Shown: in pieces, positions 1 through 7,939 of the stretch
Position numbering within the stretch: position 1 is the first letter of the stretch
Layout of the letters: each line of letters opens with the position of its first letter
Origin: Nitrospirota bacterium
GTDB taxonomy: Bacteria; Nitrospirota; Thermodesulfovibrionia; Thermodesulfovibrionales; Magnetobacteriaceae
Assembly: GCA_015233485.1 (NCBI GenBank)
Contig: JADFXO010000080.1
Coordinates: 1-12,400, forward strand
Direction of reading: 5' to 3'
Length of the DNA stretch: 12,400 nt
Made by a program: the position numbers and the translations under genes
Notes under the pieces: generated by a model
Seen by the model: only the letters and a program-made list of their open reading frames with translations
Database searches by the model: none
What the model was told of the DNA's origin: nothing

Positions 1-489
1 AAGGAAGAAGAGAGGAGGAATTAGCCAGGAGATTTGTTCATCCTCGCATCTCAGTTCGACTCGTTTGCCTTTTTTCGGATCGTCGTTTTTCGCGATCCGT
101 TTTGTCGGGTTGGCACGCAAACGAAACGAAAGTAGCTGTCCGTTTTGAATCTTCCGACATGCAGGCATGATCTCTTTATGTTCATATCCGGATACATTCA
201 TATCTACGCAAAGATAATCATTTAGGTCAGCGAGAAATGACCAGACCGGTTCGATAAGTGATTGTACGTATACTTTTATTACACGATTCAGGTTATCAAC
301 ATCCACACGAAAAAGAACACCGAACTTATCGCGTGCTTCGGATTTCGTATCGTCCATGGTTTTCGGGAAGGCGCGCATCAGTGTACGGTGCATTTCATAA
401 GGAAACGCTATTTCGCTCATAACCTGCCGTGATCGCGGGTTGAGGACAAGGCGGGAAAGGAAAAGCGAGTTTGTTGTAGCATTCATCAT
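1..489 (-). CDS. cas6e: Cas6e (CasE/Cse3) crRNA endoribonuclease, partial
   Basis: This gene is open to the left edge, so only the first 163 codons are present. Family members are about 200-220 residues, so roughly the last 50, including the glycine-rich loop, are missing. Cas6e cuts the CRISPR precursor RNA in each repeat and stays bound to the crRNA 3' hairpin in Cascade. The N-terminus reads FLSRLVLNPRSR and then PYEMHRTLMRAFP, which is the characteristic start of the family; Tyr31 and His34 sit where the catalytic Tyr/His pair of Cas6e lies. Later the sequence LLSFRLRANPTKR matches the conserved FRLRANP core strand. The ATG at 489 overlaps the cas5e stop (ATGA). A strong GGAGG lies just upstream inside the 3' end of cas5e. 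A second in-frame ATG follows immediately at 486. No stop codon interrupts the visible part. Identification is firm. Confidence 0.95.
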   Translation of the reverse strand, partial: MMNATTNSLFLSRLVLNPRSRQVMSEIAFPYEMHRTLMRAFPKTMDDTKSEARDKFGVLFRVDVDNLNRVIKVYVQSLIEPVWSFLADLNDYLCVDMNVSGYEHKEIMPACRKIQNGQLLSFRLRANPTKRIAKNDDPKKGKRVELRCEDEQISWLIPPLFFL

Positions 490-1160
490 TCCTTTCCTCC
501 TTCTGACTGGGGGGGTAACATTGTAATTGATCGAGGCTTGAACCGCCGTTGGCGAAAACAGAGAGGCCAGTCGTACTGAGTTCTTTCGCCGTCAGGCTTT
601 TCGAGAACGAGGCGGTAGTTAAGCATCTCTTCAGTGGGCTTAGAGGGCTTGCACCTGAGAGAGAACGACGCACATTTGAGGGCATCCTCCAAAGTCGCTT
701 GGACGATAGCCGGTCGAGAAGCGGACAGCGGGTACTCTGTCAGGCAGAACGACTTACGACCCAAGAACAAAGGCCAAATCGGTTTCCTCAAATATGCTTC
801 GATGCTATTGAGTATGTCCAGATCCTCCGATTGCAGTCCCACGGTAAATATCGTATCGGCCAGATAGTCCCGATAGGATACGACTGTATCTTTTCCGCTC
901 CCATCCGCCTTGATAACGTCGAGTGCCGTATGGTAGTCACGTTCGGGCCGACCCTCTTTGTCCACACGCACACCCATTTTGATCTCGTCAAATTTCTTGA
1001 TATCCTCTCCGCGTGCAATGCCCATGGCCGCGCAAATCAGGCCGATCACACCGCTGCGGGTCGGCTCCAGTGCCGTGTCACGGTAATCGAACCGGCTGCG
1101 ATAGCCCCATGATTGCATAGGGCCTTCGAGCCGTAAGAGAAGTGTGTACGGTTGGCTCAT
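486..1160 (-). CDS. cas5e: Cas5e (CasD), Cascade subunit capping the crRNA 5' handle
   Basis: A 224-residue protein, normal for the family. Cas5e binds the 5' handle of the crRNA and links the Cas7 backbone to Cse1 in type I-E Cascade. Family signatures in order: LLRLEGPMQSWG at the N-terminus, EPTRSGVIGLICAAMG near residues 32-47, RDYHT near 73, YRDYLADTIFTVGLQ near 95-109, LRKPIWPLFLGRKS near 123-136, and FKPRSITM near the C-terminus. The frame is open 60 nt further upstream to 1220, but that extension lies inside cas7e. The start at 1160 gives the conserved MSQPYTLLLRLEG beginning and has an AAGGAG site at a good distance, formed by the last codons of cas7e. It begins 2 nt after the cas7e stop and ends in an ATGA overlap with cas6e, so translation is probably coupled. 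Confidence 0.96.
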   Translation of the reverse strand: MSQPYTLLLRLEGPMQSWGYRSRFDYRDTALEPTRSGVIGLICAAMGIARGEDIKKFDEIKMGVRVDKEGRPERDYHTALDVIKADGSGKDTVVSYRDYLADTIFTVGLQSEDLDILNSIEAYLRKPIWPLFLGRKSFCLTEYPLSASRPAIVQATLEDALKCASFSLRCKPSKPTEEMLNYRLVLEKPDGERTQYDWPLCFRQRRFKPRSITMLPPQSEGGKE

Positions 1161-1162
1161 GG

Positions 1163-2542
1163 TTATTTCGTCTCCTTCATGATTGCATCGATCGCCTTTT
1201 CGACACTTCCTTTGTCGCAATCTTTGAGTTCATTTAGGCGTTCACCCTGATAGAGGTGGAAGCATGTGGTTGCCTTGACACCCTGACCACCATAGACCGT
1301 TTTTATCGCTTTCCAATGCTTTGTCAGGGCAGCCACCGACAGACCGACCAGATCATCGTCATCTTTCGTGGGTCGAATAGGTTTGGCGAAGGCGTTGGCA
1401 AGGGAAATGGGGACGCCGCCTTGCCGTCTGACGAATAATCCGAACGAGGGGAGATTCTGGGCGGCAAAGGAGTTCTGCTTGCCAGTGGGGATGACGTATA
1501 CCATCGCTTCGAGGAACGCCTCTATGCCTTTGTCGGCATCCTCGTAGTCTTTGGTTTCGAGTTCTTGCACATACTTGCCGTTATTGCGTTGCGTTTTACG
1601 CGCAAGATTCCTTGCGAGCTGGTCACGGTCTACAAGCGCATAACGGTAATAACAGGCACTGTTGAAACCGACGATGCCCATCATCCCCGCGCCGGTTTCG
1701 TCATCGGGATTTAGGTCATCCACGGCAGTGAAGAAATCCATCTCCATATCAACCTTGTGGGTGGAAATGGGATGGGCAACCTGGCAGGCACCATCAGTGT
1801 TGAGCCCCGGGTGCTCGGCGAGCATGCGACCGAAAAGAGCAATGTCAGCCGAAACCTGCGCTGATTTGATTCGGTTCTCGATCTCCGGTAGAGATTTGAG
1901 TTTCGGGCTCTTGGGCTTCTTGGGATCTGCCTCTTCAGCGTTCTCATTATCGACAGTTTGCTCAGACTCCGGTTGCACTGTGGTTTCATCCCTATTATTT
2001 GAGTTTATTTTCTTATTGGCCTTCTTAGCATCTAAATCGTGCACCTTTTTTACGATTGAAGCTATACCCTCAATGGTATTCGTCTTCTGCTCTTTTTCAA
2101 TGACAGTATTTTCAGTCTTATCGTCCCAAATATCCTTTATAGCCCGGGCGCAGATATCAACCTCATGCGGACCAATAAAGATTAAGACCTTTGTATGATC
2201 TTGATTCTTTTTGTCTGCGGCGGCGTAGTACGCGTCCGTAAAGACACGAATCCCATCTTTTCGGTCTTTATCGTCAGCAACTTTCTTGACGAATTCCTCG
2301 TCTTTGGCAAGCTTGTTGCCAATCAGTTGCTGGAGCCTCTTTGTCCTGTCCCCTACGGTGACAGTGCCGTGTTCGCACCACCAGTTGCGGGCCGCACGTT
2401 TCTCGCATTGGCTTGAAATCCGCGCCCGCCGGAAGCCGCCGAAGGTAGTGCTTTTGGGTTGGCCCGTGTCATCGCGGTTTAGATTGGATGGAGCGAAGTT
2501 CTGGAGCAGATGCGCCTCAATTTTTACGCCGGAATCATTCAT
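1163..2542 (-). CDS. cas7e: Cas7e (CasC/Cse4), Cascade backbone subunit with a large insertion
   Basis: Cas7e is the six-copy backbone protein that coats the crRNA spacer. The N-terminus (IEAHLLQNFAPSNLNRDD, then FGGFRRARISSQCEKRA, residues 8-50) is the hallmark of the family. It is followed by SADIALFGRM (231-240), AHPISTHKVDMEMDFFTAVDD (256-276), PTGKQNSFAAQNLP (352-365) and VPISLANAFAKP (377-388), all alignable by eye with E. coli CasC. At 459 residues it is longer than the usual 350-390. The excess is a charged, low-complexity stretch at about residues 145-218, rich in K, E, N, D, S and T, placed just before the SADIALFGRM strand. The start overlaps the end of cse2 by 8 nt and has a strong AGGAGG. 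The reading frame is intact across the insertion, so the protein is probably functional. Confidence 0.96.
   Translation of the reverse strand: MNDSGVKIEAHLLQNFAPSNLNRDDTGQPKSTTFGGFRRARISSQCEKRAARNWWCEHGTVTVGDRTKRLQQLIGNKLAKDEEFVKKVADDKDRKDGIRVFTDAYYAAADKKNQDHTKVLIFIGPHEVDICARAIKDIWDDKTENTVIEKEQKTNTIEGIASIVKKVHDLDAKKANKKINSNNRDETTVQPESEQTVDNENAEEADPKKPKSPKLKSLPEIENRIKSAQVSADIALFGRMLAEHPGLNTDGACQVAHPISTHKVDMEMDFFTAVDDLNPDDETGAGMMGIVGFNSACYYRYALVDRDQLARNLARKTQRNNGKYVQELETKDYEDADKGIEAFLEAMVYVIPTGKQNSFAAQNLPSFGLFVRRQGGVPISLANAFAKPIRPTKDDDDLVGLSVAALTKHWKAIKTVYGGQGVKATTCFHLYQGERLNELKDCDKGSVEKAIDAIMKETK
1889..2110 (-). other. Low-complexity charged insertion within Cas7e (residues ~145-218)
   Basis: This segment has no counterpart in E. 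coli CasC, where the corresponding loop before the GVDIALSGRM strand is only about 20-25 residues. It is dominated by Lys, Glu, Asp, Asn, Ser and Thr, with runs such as KKANKKINSNNRDET and DPKKPKSPKLKS. It is visibly more A-rich than the rest of the gene. The boundaries are estimates made by eye. The likely state is a disordered or helical loop on the outside of the Cascade backbone; that is inference. Confidence 0.7.
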
Positions 2543-3122
2543 GGTCTATGTCCTCCTCTTTTAAGGTTGAATCTGTATCGGGCACATTGGCCCTGTTATT
2601 GAAATCACTCTTGTAGAAATCGCGCGCCCATTGGAGTTGGACGTGTCCATCAGGGTGGTCCCACTGAAGCAGATCTTCGAAGAGTTGAAACCAGTCGAGC
2701 GGCTGGTCGTTTGCTTTCAGCAGTCTGACGGCATGTCGGAGATGATCGTCCAGATCGTCGGGGTGGGAGTTGAGTAGCGCAACGAAACGGGCTTCCATGC
2801 TATTCCTCTTTTCTTTGAGCGGTCTGAACGCGCGGCCCATCGTCCACACCTCCTTCCACTTATTCCCGTTTGACTCATGTTCTACGGGATCTTTATGTTT
2901 GGGGTGCATACCGAAGAGCGTCGCAGTCAGGTAATACCATCGGTCATTGTGGTTTTTCTCAGGAAGATACGGCACGACGTGCTTATGAACACGAGCCATC
3001 TTGCCCGGTTCCTTGCCCAAGCCGCTGCGCAGGTCAGCAAGTGCGCCCCTGTCCTCTTTGCCTTCTTTAGCAATATTGAGCAGGTAGCCGATGAATGTTT
3101 TCCATCTCTCATCAAATTTCAT
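2535..3122 (-). CDS. cse2: Cse2 (CasB, Cas11), Cascade small subunit
   Basis: A 195-residue basic, helix-rich protein sitting exactly between cse1 and cas7e, the invariable place of cse2. In Cascade two copies line the belly of the complex and stabilise the displaced strand of the R-loop. Cse2 is poorly conserved in sequence, so position weighs heavily. Supporting segments are FIGYLLNIAKEGKEDRGALADLRSGLG at the N-terminus and RHAVRLLKANDQPLDWFQLFEDLLQWD toward the C-terminus, which fit the Cse2 pattern of an early ADLRRG-like motif and a late L-x-x-D-L-x-x-W motif. The ATG at 3122 overlaps the cse1 stop as ATGA. A GGGAGG in the lysine codons of the cse1 tail serves as ribosome binding site. 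The stop overlaps cas7e by 8 nt. Confidence 0.92.
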   Translation of the reverse strand: MKFDERWKTFIGYLLNIAKEGKEDRGALADLRSGLGKEPGKMARVHKHVVPYLPEKNHNDRWYYLTATLFGMHPKHKDPVEHESNGNKWKEVWTMGRAFRPLKEKRNSMEARFVALLNSHPDDLDDHLRHAVRLLKANDQPLDWFQLFEDLLQWDHPDGHVQLQWARDFYKSDFNNRANVPDTDSTLKEEDIDHE

Positions 3123-4801
3123 TTTTTCTTGCCTCCCTTTGCCTTTCTTTTTCCCTCGCCTTCTTTTTGCGGGGGCTTGAGGTCGTTATCATTGAAATCG
3201 GTGCGAACGCGCGCAACAGCCTGAATAGCCCGGGCAGTTGTTCCAAGAGAGCGGATGCTCTCCTCCAGCGCCCGCTTGGCCTCGCGCTTTACATTCCCGC
3301 GCCAGTCTTTTGTCGCCTTCTGCTGGTCGTCTGGTTTCCATTCATTGTTTGTTGTGTCCCAGTCGTTGGGTAGATCTTCCAGCAGCGTGAAGAAATGCTT
3401 CTCCATCCTCGCCCAGTAAGCGGGACGAGGATCTATGGCATCAGCCACTCTTGAAATATCCTTTTCATCGGCCTGCCTGCCGTTAGGTGATTCTGCGTTA
3501 GGTACAAGATAGAGCTTTGCTATTCTACGCGTCCGTTTGTTGAGTTCCTTACCCGCTTGCTCGGCGTTCCCCAAGAGTCTGCCAAGCCGTTCGATCAAGT
3601 TGATGTCCGTGAGCATTGCCATTGGCACGGGCATTCGCTCGTGCCGCCAGAAAAGTATCTTGGCTGGATTGTCTCCCTGGGCGATACCGGCTACATTAAG
3701 TCGGGCTGATAGGCCGCTGCGCGCTGCATGAGCGAGAGCCAGAACTGTACGGTTGTGGGTGGGCTGAATGTCCAGAAGGGAATGCAAGTCTCTCCATGCA
3801 GCTTTGTGACGCTGAAGCTTGATGGGCTCCCCTTCTTGGTCATATGGTTTCATTGGATCGATGGGGTGATCGTTGAGAGCAAGTCCCTGGGTGAAATGCA
3901 CGTATTTAACTTGCCCATTCTCAGGTTTGGTCAGGAGGACGGCCCGACTCGACCAAGTGAAGAGTTGAGCGGGTCCAGTGGGTGAGGCTGCTCTATAATC
4001 ATTGAGTTTTTTCCCGATCTTGATCTGCTTTCCGTTTTTGTCCAGGTCGCCCTCCTTGGCTTTCTTTGGCTGTCGAGCGCGAAGTACATGTATGGTTAAT
4101 GTCTTTTCCCAAATGGGCAGATCGGTATCTGTAAGATCGTAGTCCACTAGGTTCAGCATTAGCGTTTTTAGCAGATTGTCACCTTCCAGCCAGACGATGC
4201 ATCCGGTATAGGCTGGCGCAAATGTGCGGCCGGTAGGCGAATATTCGAGGTCTCCTACCTTGGCATCGCTTGTGTTACTGGCGCTCGCACCGAATGCCTG
4301 GCACGTCACAAGATACAGGGCGGCTTCCTGAACAGATGGAACCTCCTGTAAGTGCTCCCAAAGTGAAGTCGGTATGCCCGCGAATTGCTCAAACGCCAGT
4401 CTCGTCGCTGCTTCAGGTTGCTTGTCTCCCTTGCATTTAAGCCCGGCGACCTGAAAGAACGGATAATTATCGTCGAAAAGCCTGAATTTGTCCCGGCAAT
4501 TGCATGCATCGAGGTAATGGTCAATCCATTTCGACGGTATGCCCTTTCTCCACTGAGTCTGCAACTCTTTCCAGTTGCGAAACGAGCATAGAGGGACACC
4601 GTTGGCATAGGCCAGACGGTAGCAAAACGCCATGAGCAGCCTTAGCACAGCAATACGCACAACGGGGGATTCGTGTTCAATTGATCGAATCTTACTTGCG
4701 TTCTCCAGGGCTGAACGAATGCTGTAAGGCTTCGGGATGTCTTGCTCATTGAGGCAAGGTATCCACTCATGGGTAAGGAGATCGAACTTGTTATTGTTCA
4801 T
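3119..4801 (-). CDS. cse1: Cse1 (CasA, Cas8e), Cascade large subunit for PAM recognition
   Basis: A 560-residue protein within the normal range of the family. Cse1 reads the protospacer-adjacent motif on invading DNA, opens the duplex and recruits Cas3. The N-terminus FDLLTHEWIPCL and the segment FRLFDDNYPFFQVAG (about residues 106-120) are the classical Cse1 signatures. GTTARAIQ-like helices near the C-terminus match the four-helix bundle region. The cysteine cluster seen in E. coli CasA after the FFQV segment is not obvious here, so this may belong to another Cse1 sub-branch. The last 18 residues form a tail with eight Lys/Arg (ending KAKGGKKK). The start at 4801 overlaps the cas3 stop (ATGA) and the stop overlaps the cse2 start (ATGA), which supports coupled translation. 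Confidence 0.95.
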   Translation of the reverse strand: MNNNKFDLLTHEWIPCLNEQDIPKPYSIRSALENASKIRSIEHESPVVRIAVLRLLMAFCYRLAYANGVPLCSFRNWKELQTQWRKGIPSKWIDHYLDACNCRDKFRLFDDNYPFFQVAGLKCKGDKQPEAATRLAFEQFAGIPTSLWEHLQEVPSVQEAALYLVTCQAFGASASNTSDAKVGDLEYSPTGRTFAPAYTGCIVWLEGDNLLKTLMLNLVDYDLTDTDLPIWEKTLTIHVLRARQPKKAKEGDLDKNGKQIKIGKKLNDYRAASPTGPAQLFTWSSRAVLLTKPENGQVKYVHFTQGLALNDHPIDPMKPYDQEGEPIKLQRHKAAWRDLHSLLDIQPTHNRTVLALAHAARSGLSARLNVAGIAQGDNPAKILFWRHERMPVPMAMLTDINLIERLGRLLGNAEQAGKELNKRTRRIAKLYLVPNAESPNGRQADEKDISRVADAIDPRPAYWARMEKHFFTLLEDLPNDWDTTNNEWKPDDQQKATKDWRGNVKREAKRALEESIRSLGTTARAIQAVARVRTDFNDNDLKPPQKEGEGKRKAKGGKKK

Positions 4802-7485
4802 TGGATGTCCACCCCCAACTCTTGGGTGACTGTGACATTGATACCCTTTGTTTTCCCAACCTTAACCAAACGACAGTGGCGCAAATGCGCGTTACTTTGC
4901 CATGCAGCAGGAACTTTCAGTGCAAGCAGTTTGGAAAAAAGCGACTTATTTGATATTGACGCTGATCGATCGAGGAGCCACCTCACTTCTTCGGCAATGA
5001 CAGTCTTGGGAAGTTTCTCGCCGTTGTTCAGAAACACCACTTTAATGCTTGGTTCGCCCTCACGGGTAGCCGCCCGGACTTTTTTATCGGTGGCCGGATC
5101 ATCGTCGTCTTCTAGTTCTCGGTTGAAACGCTCAATTAGTTCGGCTGGATCATCCGGTTGACGGACTACGAGATGGCGCGCATGACCTATGGAATCATCG
5201 GTAGCAACTTCGAAGCCTGCCAATGCCTCTTTAAGAGCGCTTGACCAATCATTGTCCACACCATCACAATCCCGTCTATAGACCGCCTCCACCAAAGCCT
5301 CTATTTCGGCTGGTACTTCGAGCTTCTCACGCTTGCACATGGTCATCCACGTGCGTAATAGGATGTAGCGGTCGTAAACGAACTCGATGTTCTTGCCGAA
5401 CGACTCGGGTGGAGGCCCGTCCGTTTCGGCATCACAGAGAACAATAAATTGCGGCGTTTCAAGGCCCACAGGGCGTAGGCGCGAATGCCGGTGAAGTCTT
5501 CCAATACGCTGAAGCAGTAAGTCAACCGGGGCTATCTCCGACACCATGAGATCGAAGTCCAGGTCCAGGCTTTGTTCGATTACCTGTGTGGCGACCAAGA
5601 CTGCCCGCGTAGGGCGGTGCGAGTTTTTGTATGTACCATCGGCCTGTTTCTCACCCTTGCCGAACTTGCGAAGAACTTCATCTTCCCGCTCACGCCGCCA
5701 CATCTGGAGTGTGCGGGCGTGAAATAGCGAGCACTCGGTATCCTTTAGGTTGTCTCTCAGGTATTTATAAACTTCTATGGAGCGGTTGACCGTGTTGCAG
5801 ATGACAGCGGCACATCCGCCATGCTCCAATTGCTGGCTGAGGGTGGCGGTTAGAACTGTCAGATCGGTCTTGGCAAAGCACACGTCAATAGAGTGCTGCT
5901 CCTCTATTGGGATTTCGTCACATATCGGGGAGCGATTCGTCTGTGCATCGAGATAGTGGAGTGGCTTGGCCAGAGTGATTCGCGGATAGCGTTTGTACTG
6001 GACATCATTGTGACCGGAATAAGCCTCGGCGAGTGCTTTTCGTTTGGCATCAGGAAGTGTTGCAGAAAGCAAAATGACGGTGCAATCTACCTCTGCCAGC
6101 CAATGCAGCAGCCGTTCGAGGATTGTGCTCATGTAGGCGTCGTAGGCGTGAACCTCGTCGAAAATTACCACCTTGCCAGCTAACCCGAACAACCGCACAA
6201 ACCAGTGCTTGGTTTGAAGGACGCTCAACAGGCTTTGGTCGATGGTGCCGACGCCAAACGGCGCAAGAAGCGGCCTTTTCCTGGCGGTAAACCAGGATTG
6301 AGCTTCCACGTCGCCATCGCTCTCATCCTCAATGTCTTTTGGATTGAACTCAGGAATCTCACCTTGTTTCATGTCTGCCATTTGTGCAAGAAGCGCGTCG
6401 CCATGTACGAGTTGTAAGTTGAGTTTCCCCGTGTGGCCCCGCTTTATTAGATAATCATCCAAAACCCTTTTGAACATCGCATTGCCGGTTGCCTGGGTAG
6501 GCATCGCTATATACATACCGCGTGCAAAACCTCTGCACATCGCCAGGTCTGCCGCATAGAGAGCTGCTTCGGTTTTGCCTTGGCCCATCGGTGCTTCGAC
6601 AATCATAAGATAAGGAGAAGCTTGCTTTGACACCGCTTCGATTGCAGCCACTTGGAGGGCGTTGGGGACGAAACCGTTAAAAATAGTATCGAAACGTGTT
6701 TCATCGATAAAGACTACAGCAGGCAGCCACCCCAACTCCTCAAGTGCTTTTTGCGCCTGCTCTTGCGCGTTCGGCCAATATTTCGCCGCGGTGTTTTCAA
6801 CCGGCGATCCACATGCGGCTGCACAAGGGAAGAAATCCTGATTCGAACCGATCCAATCCACCACGCAAATAAACCCGGCAAGTATTGGAACTACAGCCGG
6901 GTCCATGATTTCGCTTCGAGACCCGGCTGCTTGGTTCGTTTCGAACCCTACGGTTTTAGCAAATTCTTGAAGCAGCTTATGTTGAGCCATTTTCCAATAG
7001 TTATTCCCAAGCGTATCCTGACCCATTTTGAGATCGATTGATCGCGGAAAAACACCGTGGTGCCCTCCGGCGCTCTGAGCTAAAACGGCAGAAGACGGGC
7101 AGTTCCCGAGGACTTCATTCAAGATATGCGCGCTAACGAACCCATGGGGACGATTATTGTCGTTTTCAGAGACCGGAAGTCCGGTATTCTGTAGTAATTC
7201 CGGGACTTTCTTCTGGAAGCCTGGACTGGCTTTGCCGAGATCGTGTGCTCCGGACAAAAACACAATTTGGGTGCGCACGTCAGTTCCGAGAGAACATTCG
7301 AACCTCTTGCGAAGTTGCGGGATAAGACATTTGTCCCAAAGGAGACCCGTTACGGCTGCAACATCGAGCATGTGGTACAGCAAGGGGTGATAACGGAAAT
7401 CCTTGCTACTTTGACTCGTCTTGTCCCGGTTCGTTTTAGCCCACAACTGTTGCCATTGTGGAATTTGTCTATCAGAATAAAACAT
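4798..7485 (-). CDS. cas3: Cas3, HD nuclease and DExH helicase of type I-E CRISPR
   Basis: An 895-residue single-chain Cas3, full length for the family. It is recruited by Cascade and Cse1 to unwind and shred target DNA. The N-terminal HD nuclease shows H38 in YHMLD, H81-D82 in SGAHDLGKASPGFQ, the GGHHG at 141-145 and D210 in VVDWIGS. The superfamily 2 helicase shows Walker A APMGQGKT (298-305), motif II DEVH (443-446), motif III SAT (474-476), VATQVIEQSLDLDFD (631-645) and motif VI QRIGRLHRH (659-667). All catalytic motifs look intact. The ATG at 7485 is preceded by a GAGAGGG at moderate distance and lies within the last 14 nt of a small upstream ORF. The stop overlaps cse1 by ATGA. This is the first recognised gene of the operon. 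Confidence 0.97.
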   Translation of the reverse strand: MFYSDRQIPQWQQLWAKTNRDKTSQSSKDFRYHPLLYHMLDVAAVTGLLWDKCLIPQLRKRFECSLGTDVRTQIVFLSGAHDLGKASPGFQKKVPELLQNTGLPVSENDNNRPHGFVSAHILNEVLGNCPSSAVLAQSAGGHHGVFPRSIDLKMGQDTLGNNYWKMAQHKLLQEFAKTVGFETNQAAGSRSEIMDPAVVPILAGFICVVDWIGSNQDFFPCAAACGSPVENTAAKYWPNAQEQAQKALEELGWLPAVVFIDETRFDTIFNGFVPNALQVAAIEAVSKQASPYLMIVEAPMGQGKTEAALYAADLAMCRGFARGMYIAMPTQATGNAMFKRVLDDYLIKRGHTGKLNLQLVHGDALLAQMADMKQGEIPEFNPKDIEDESDGDVEAQSWFTARKRPLLAPFGVGTIDQSLLSVLQTKHWFVRLFGLAGKVVIFDEVHAYDAYMSTILERLLHWLAEVDCTVILLSATLPDAKRKALAEAYSGHNDVQYKRYPRITLAKPLHYLDAQTNRSPICDEIPIEEQHSIDVCFAKTDLTVLTATLSQQLEHGGCAAVICNTVNRSIEVYKYLRDNLKDTECSLFHARTLQMWRREREDEVLRKFGKGEKQADGTYKNSHRPTRAVLVATQVIEQSLDLDFDLMVSEIAPVDLLLQRIGRLHRHSRLRPVGLETPQFIVLCDAETDGPPPESFGKNIEFVYDRYILLRTWMTMCKREKLEVPAEIEALVEAVYRRDCDGVDNDWSSALKEALAGFEVATDDSIGHARHLVVRQPDDPAELIERFNRELEDDDDPATDKKVRAATREGEPSIKVVFLNNGEKLPKTVIAEEVRWLLDRSASISNKSLFSKLLALKVPAAWQSNAHLRHCRLVKVGKTKGINVTVTQELGVDIQ

Positions 7486-7663
7486 AACCTATGCCCTCTC
7501 TTTTTGTTTCATCACTTTGAATCGCATTATCCATACAGGTAATCAATTCATTTTCCGGAATAACGCCGTTATTTCGGTATTTGTATACCTGCTTAGAACC
7601 CTTGTATTTCTTCATTTCATCCCATAACGCCTCTTGTATATTTTCCCGATGCCGCAGGAACAC
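7472..7663 (-). CDS. Small unrecognised ORF directly upstream of cas3
   Basis: A 63-codon ORF starting at GTG (7663), or 47 codons if the ATG at 7615 is used. Its stop lies inside cas3, 14 nt beyond the cas3 start. I do not recognise the protein. The product is charged and lysine-rich at the N-terminus (EMKKYKGSKQVYKYR) and has no visible cysteine pairs, membrane segment or helix-turn-helix. The ribosome binding site ahead of the GTG is poor; a GAGGCG lies 15 nt ahead of the internal ATG. It follows the putative promoter and operator at 7695-7739 in the same direction. It may be a real small protein, a translated leader controlling cas3, or a remnant of a larger gene. Overlap with cas3 favours coupling, but the coding status is unproven. 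Confidence 0.4.
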   Translation of the reverse strand: MFLRHRENIQEALWDEMKKYKGSKQVYKYRNNGVIPENELITCMDNAIQSDETKREGIGYVLF

Positions 7664-7694
7664 GGGTTATTACGACCGCCGCAAGTTTGTTATC

Positions 7695-7712
7695 ACTTAT
7701 CAGATGATAAGT
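7695..7712. promoter_or_regulatory. Perfect inverted repeat, candidate operator of the cas operon
   Basis: Two 8-bp arms (ACTTATCA and TGATAAGT) are separated by GA. The repeat overlaps the best -10-like hexamer upstream of cas3 and the small ORF. A symmetric site placed on a -10 is the usual geometry for a repressor operator. No regulator gene is adjacent, so the partner is unknown. Confidence 0.45.
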
Positions 7713-7739
7713 ATACCGTGCCGGTCATGGTTATGCCAT
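7710..7739 (-). promoter_or_regulatory. Putative sigma-70 promoter for the cas operon
   Basis: On the minus strand ATGGCA (7739-7734, 4 of 6 to the -35 consensus) is followed after 18 bp by TATACT (7715-7710, 5 of 6 to the -10 consensus). The start of transcription would be near 7703, giving a leader of about 215 nt before cas3. An alternative lies further upstream: TTGCTA (7788-7783), 18 bp, TAATAT (7764-7759). The choice between them cannot be made by eye. Confidence 0.35.
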
Positions 7740-7939
7740 TAAACGGTAATAATATCTAATATTAACTTTACTTAGAAAAAAATAGCAAGTTGTGAAATGG
7801 TCTGGGGTTTGCGCCATAACATAAAGTGTAAGGGGTTGATTTTATGCTTAAGGTCTATAGTGGGCAAATCTTTATTAGGGAATCCATTAACTTGCCTCTT
7901 CTATCTTACGATCAACAAATTACAAGGGTTCATTATTTA
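7740..7939. other. AT-rich intergenic region with no recognised gene
   Basis: The gap between the cas3 side and the next gene (about 370 bp from 7664 to 8035) contains only the promoter-like elements listed separately. It is AT-rich, has stops in all frames that I checked, and shows no tRNA, CRISPR repeat, attachment site or terminator hairpin with a U-tract. Confidence 0.5.

Noticed and set aside
549..1112. 187-codon plus-strand ORF
   Set aside because: It is antisense to cas5e, whose identity is certain; it has no RBS or recognisable domain.
1161..1220. A 20-codon upstream extension of cas5e
   Set aside because: It lies inside the 3' end of cas7e, adds residues unlike Cas5e, and the ATG at 1160 has a good RBS and gives the conserved N-terminus.
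1662..2198. 178-codon plus-strand ORF rich in Ser and Phe
   Set aside because: It is antisense to cas7e; its odd composition mirrors the charged insertion on the other strand.
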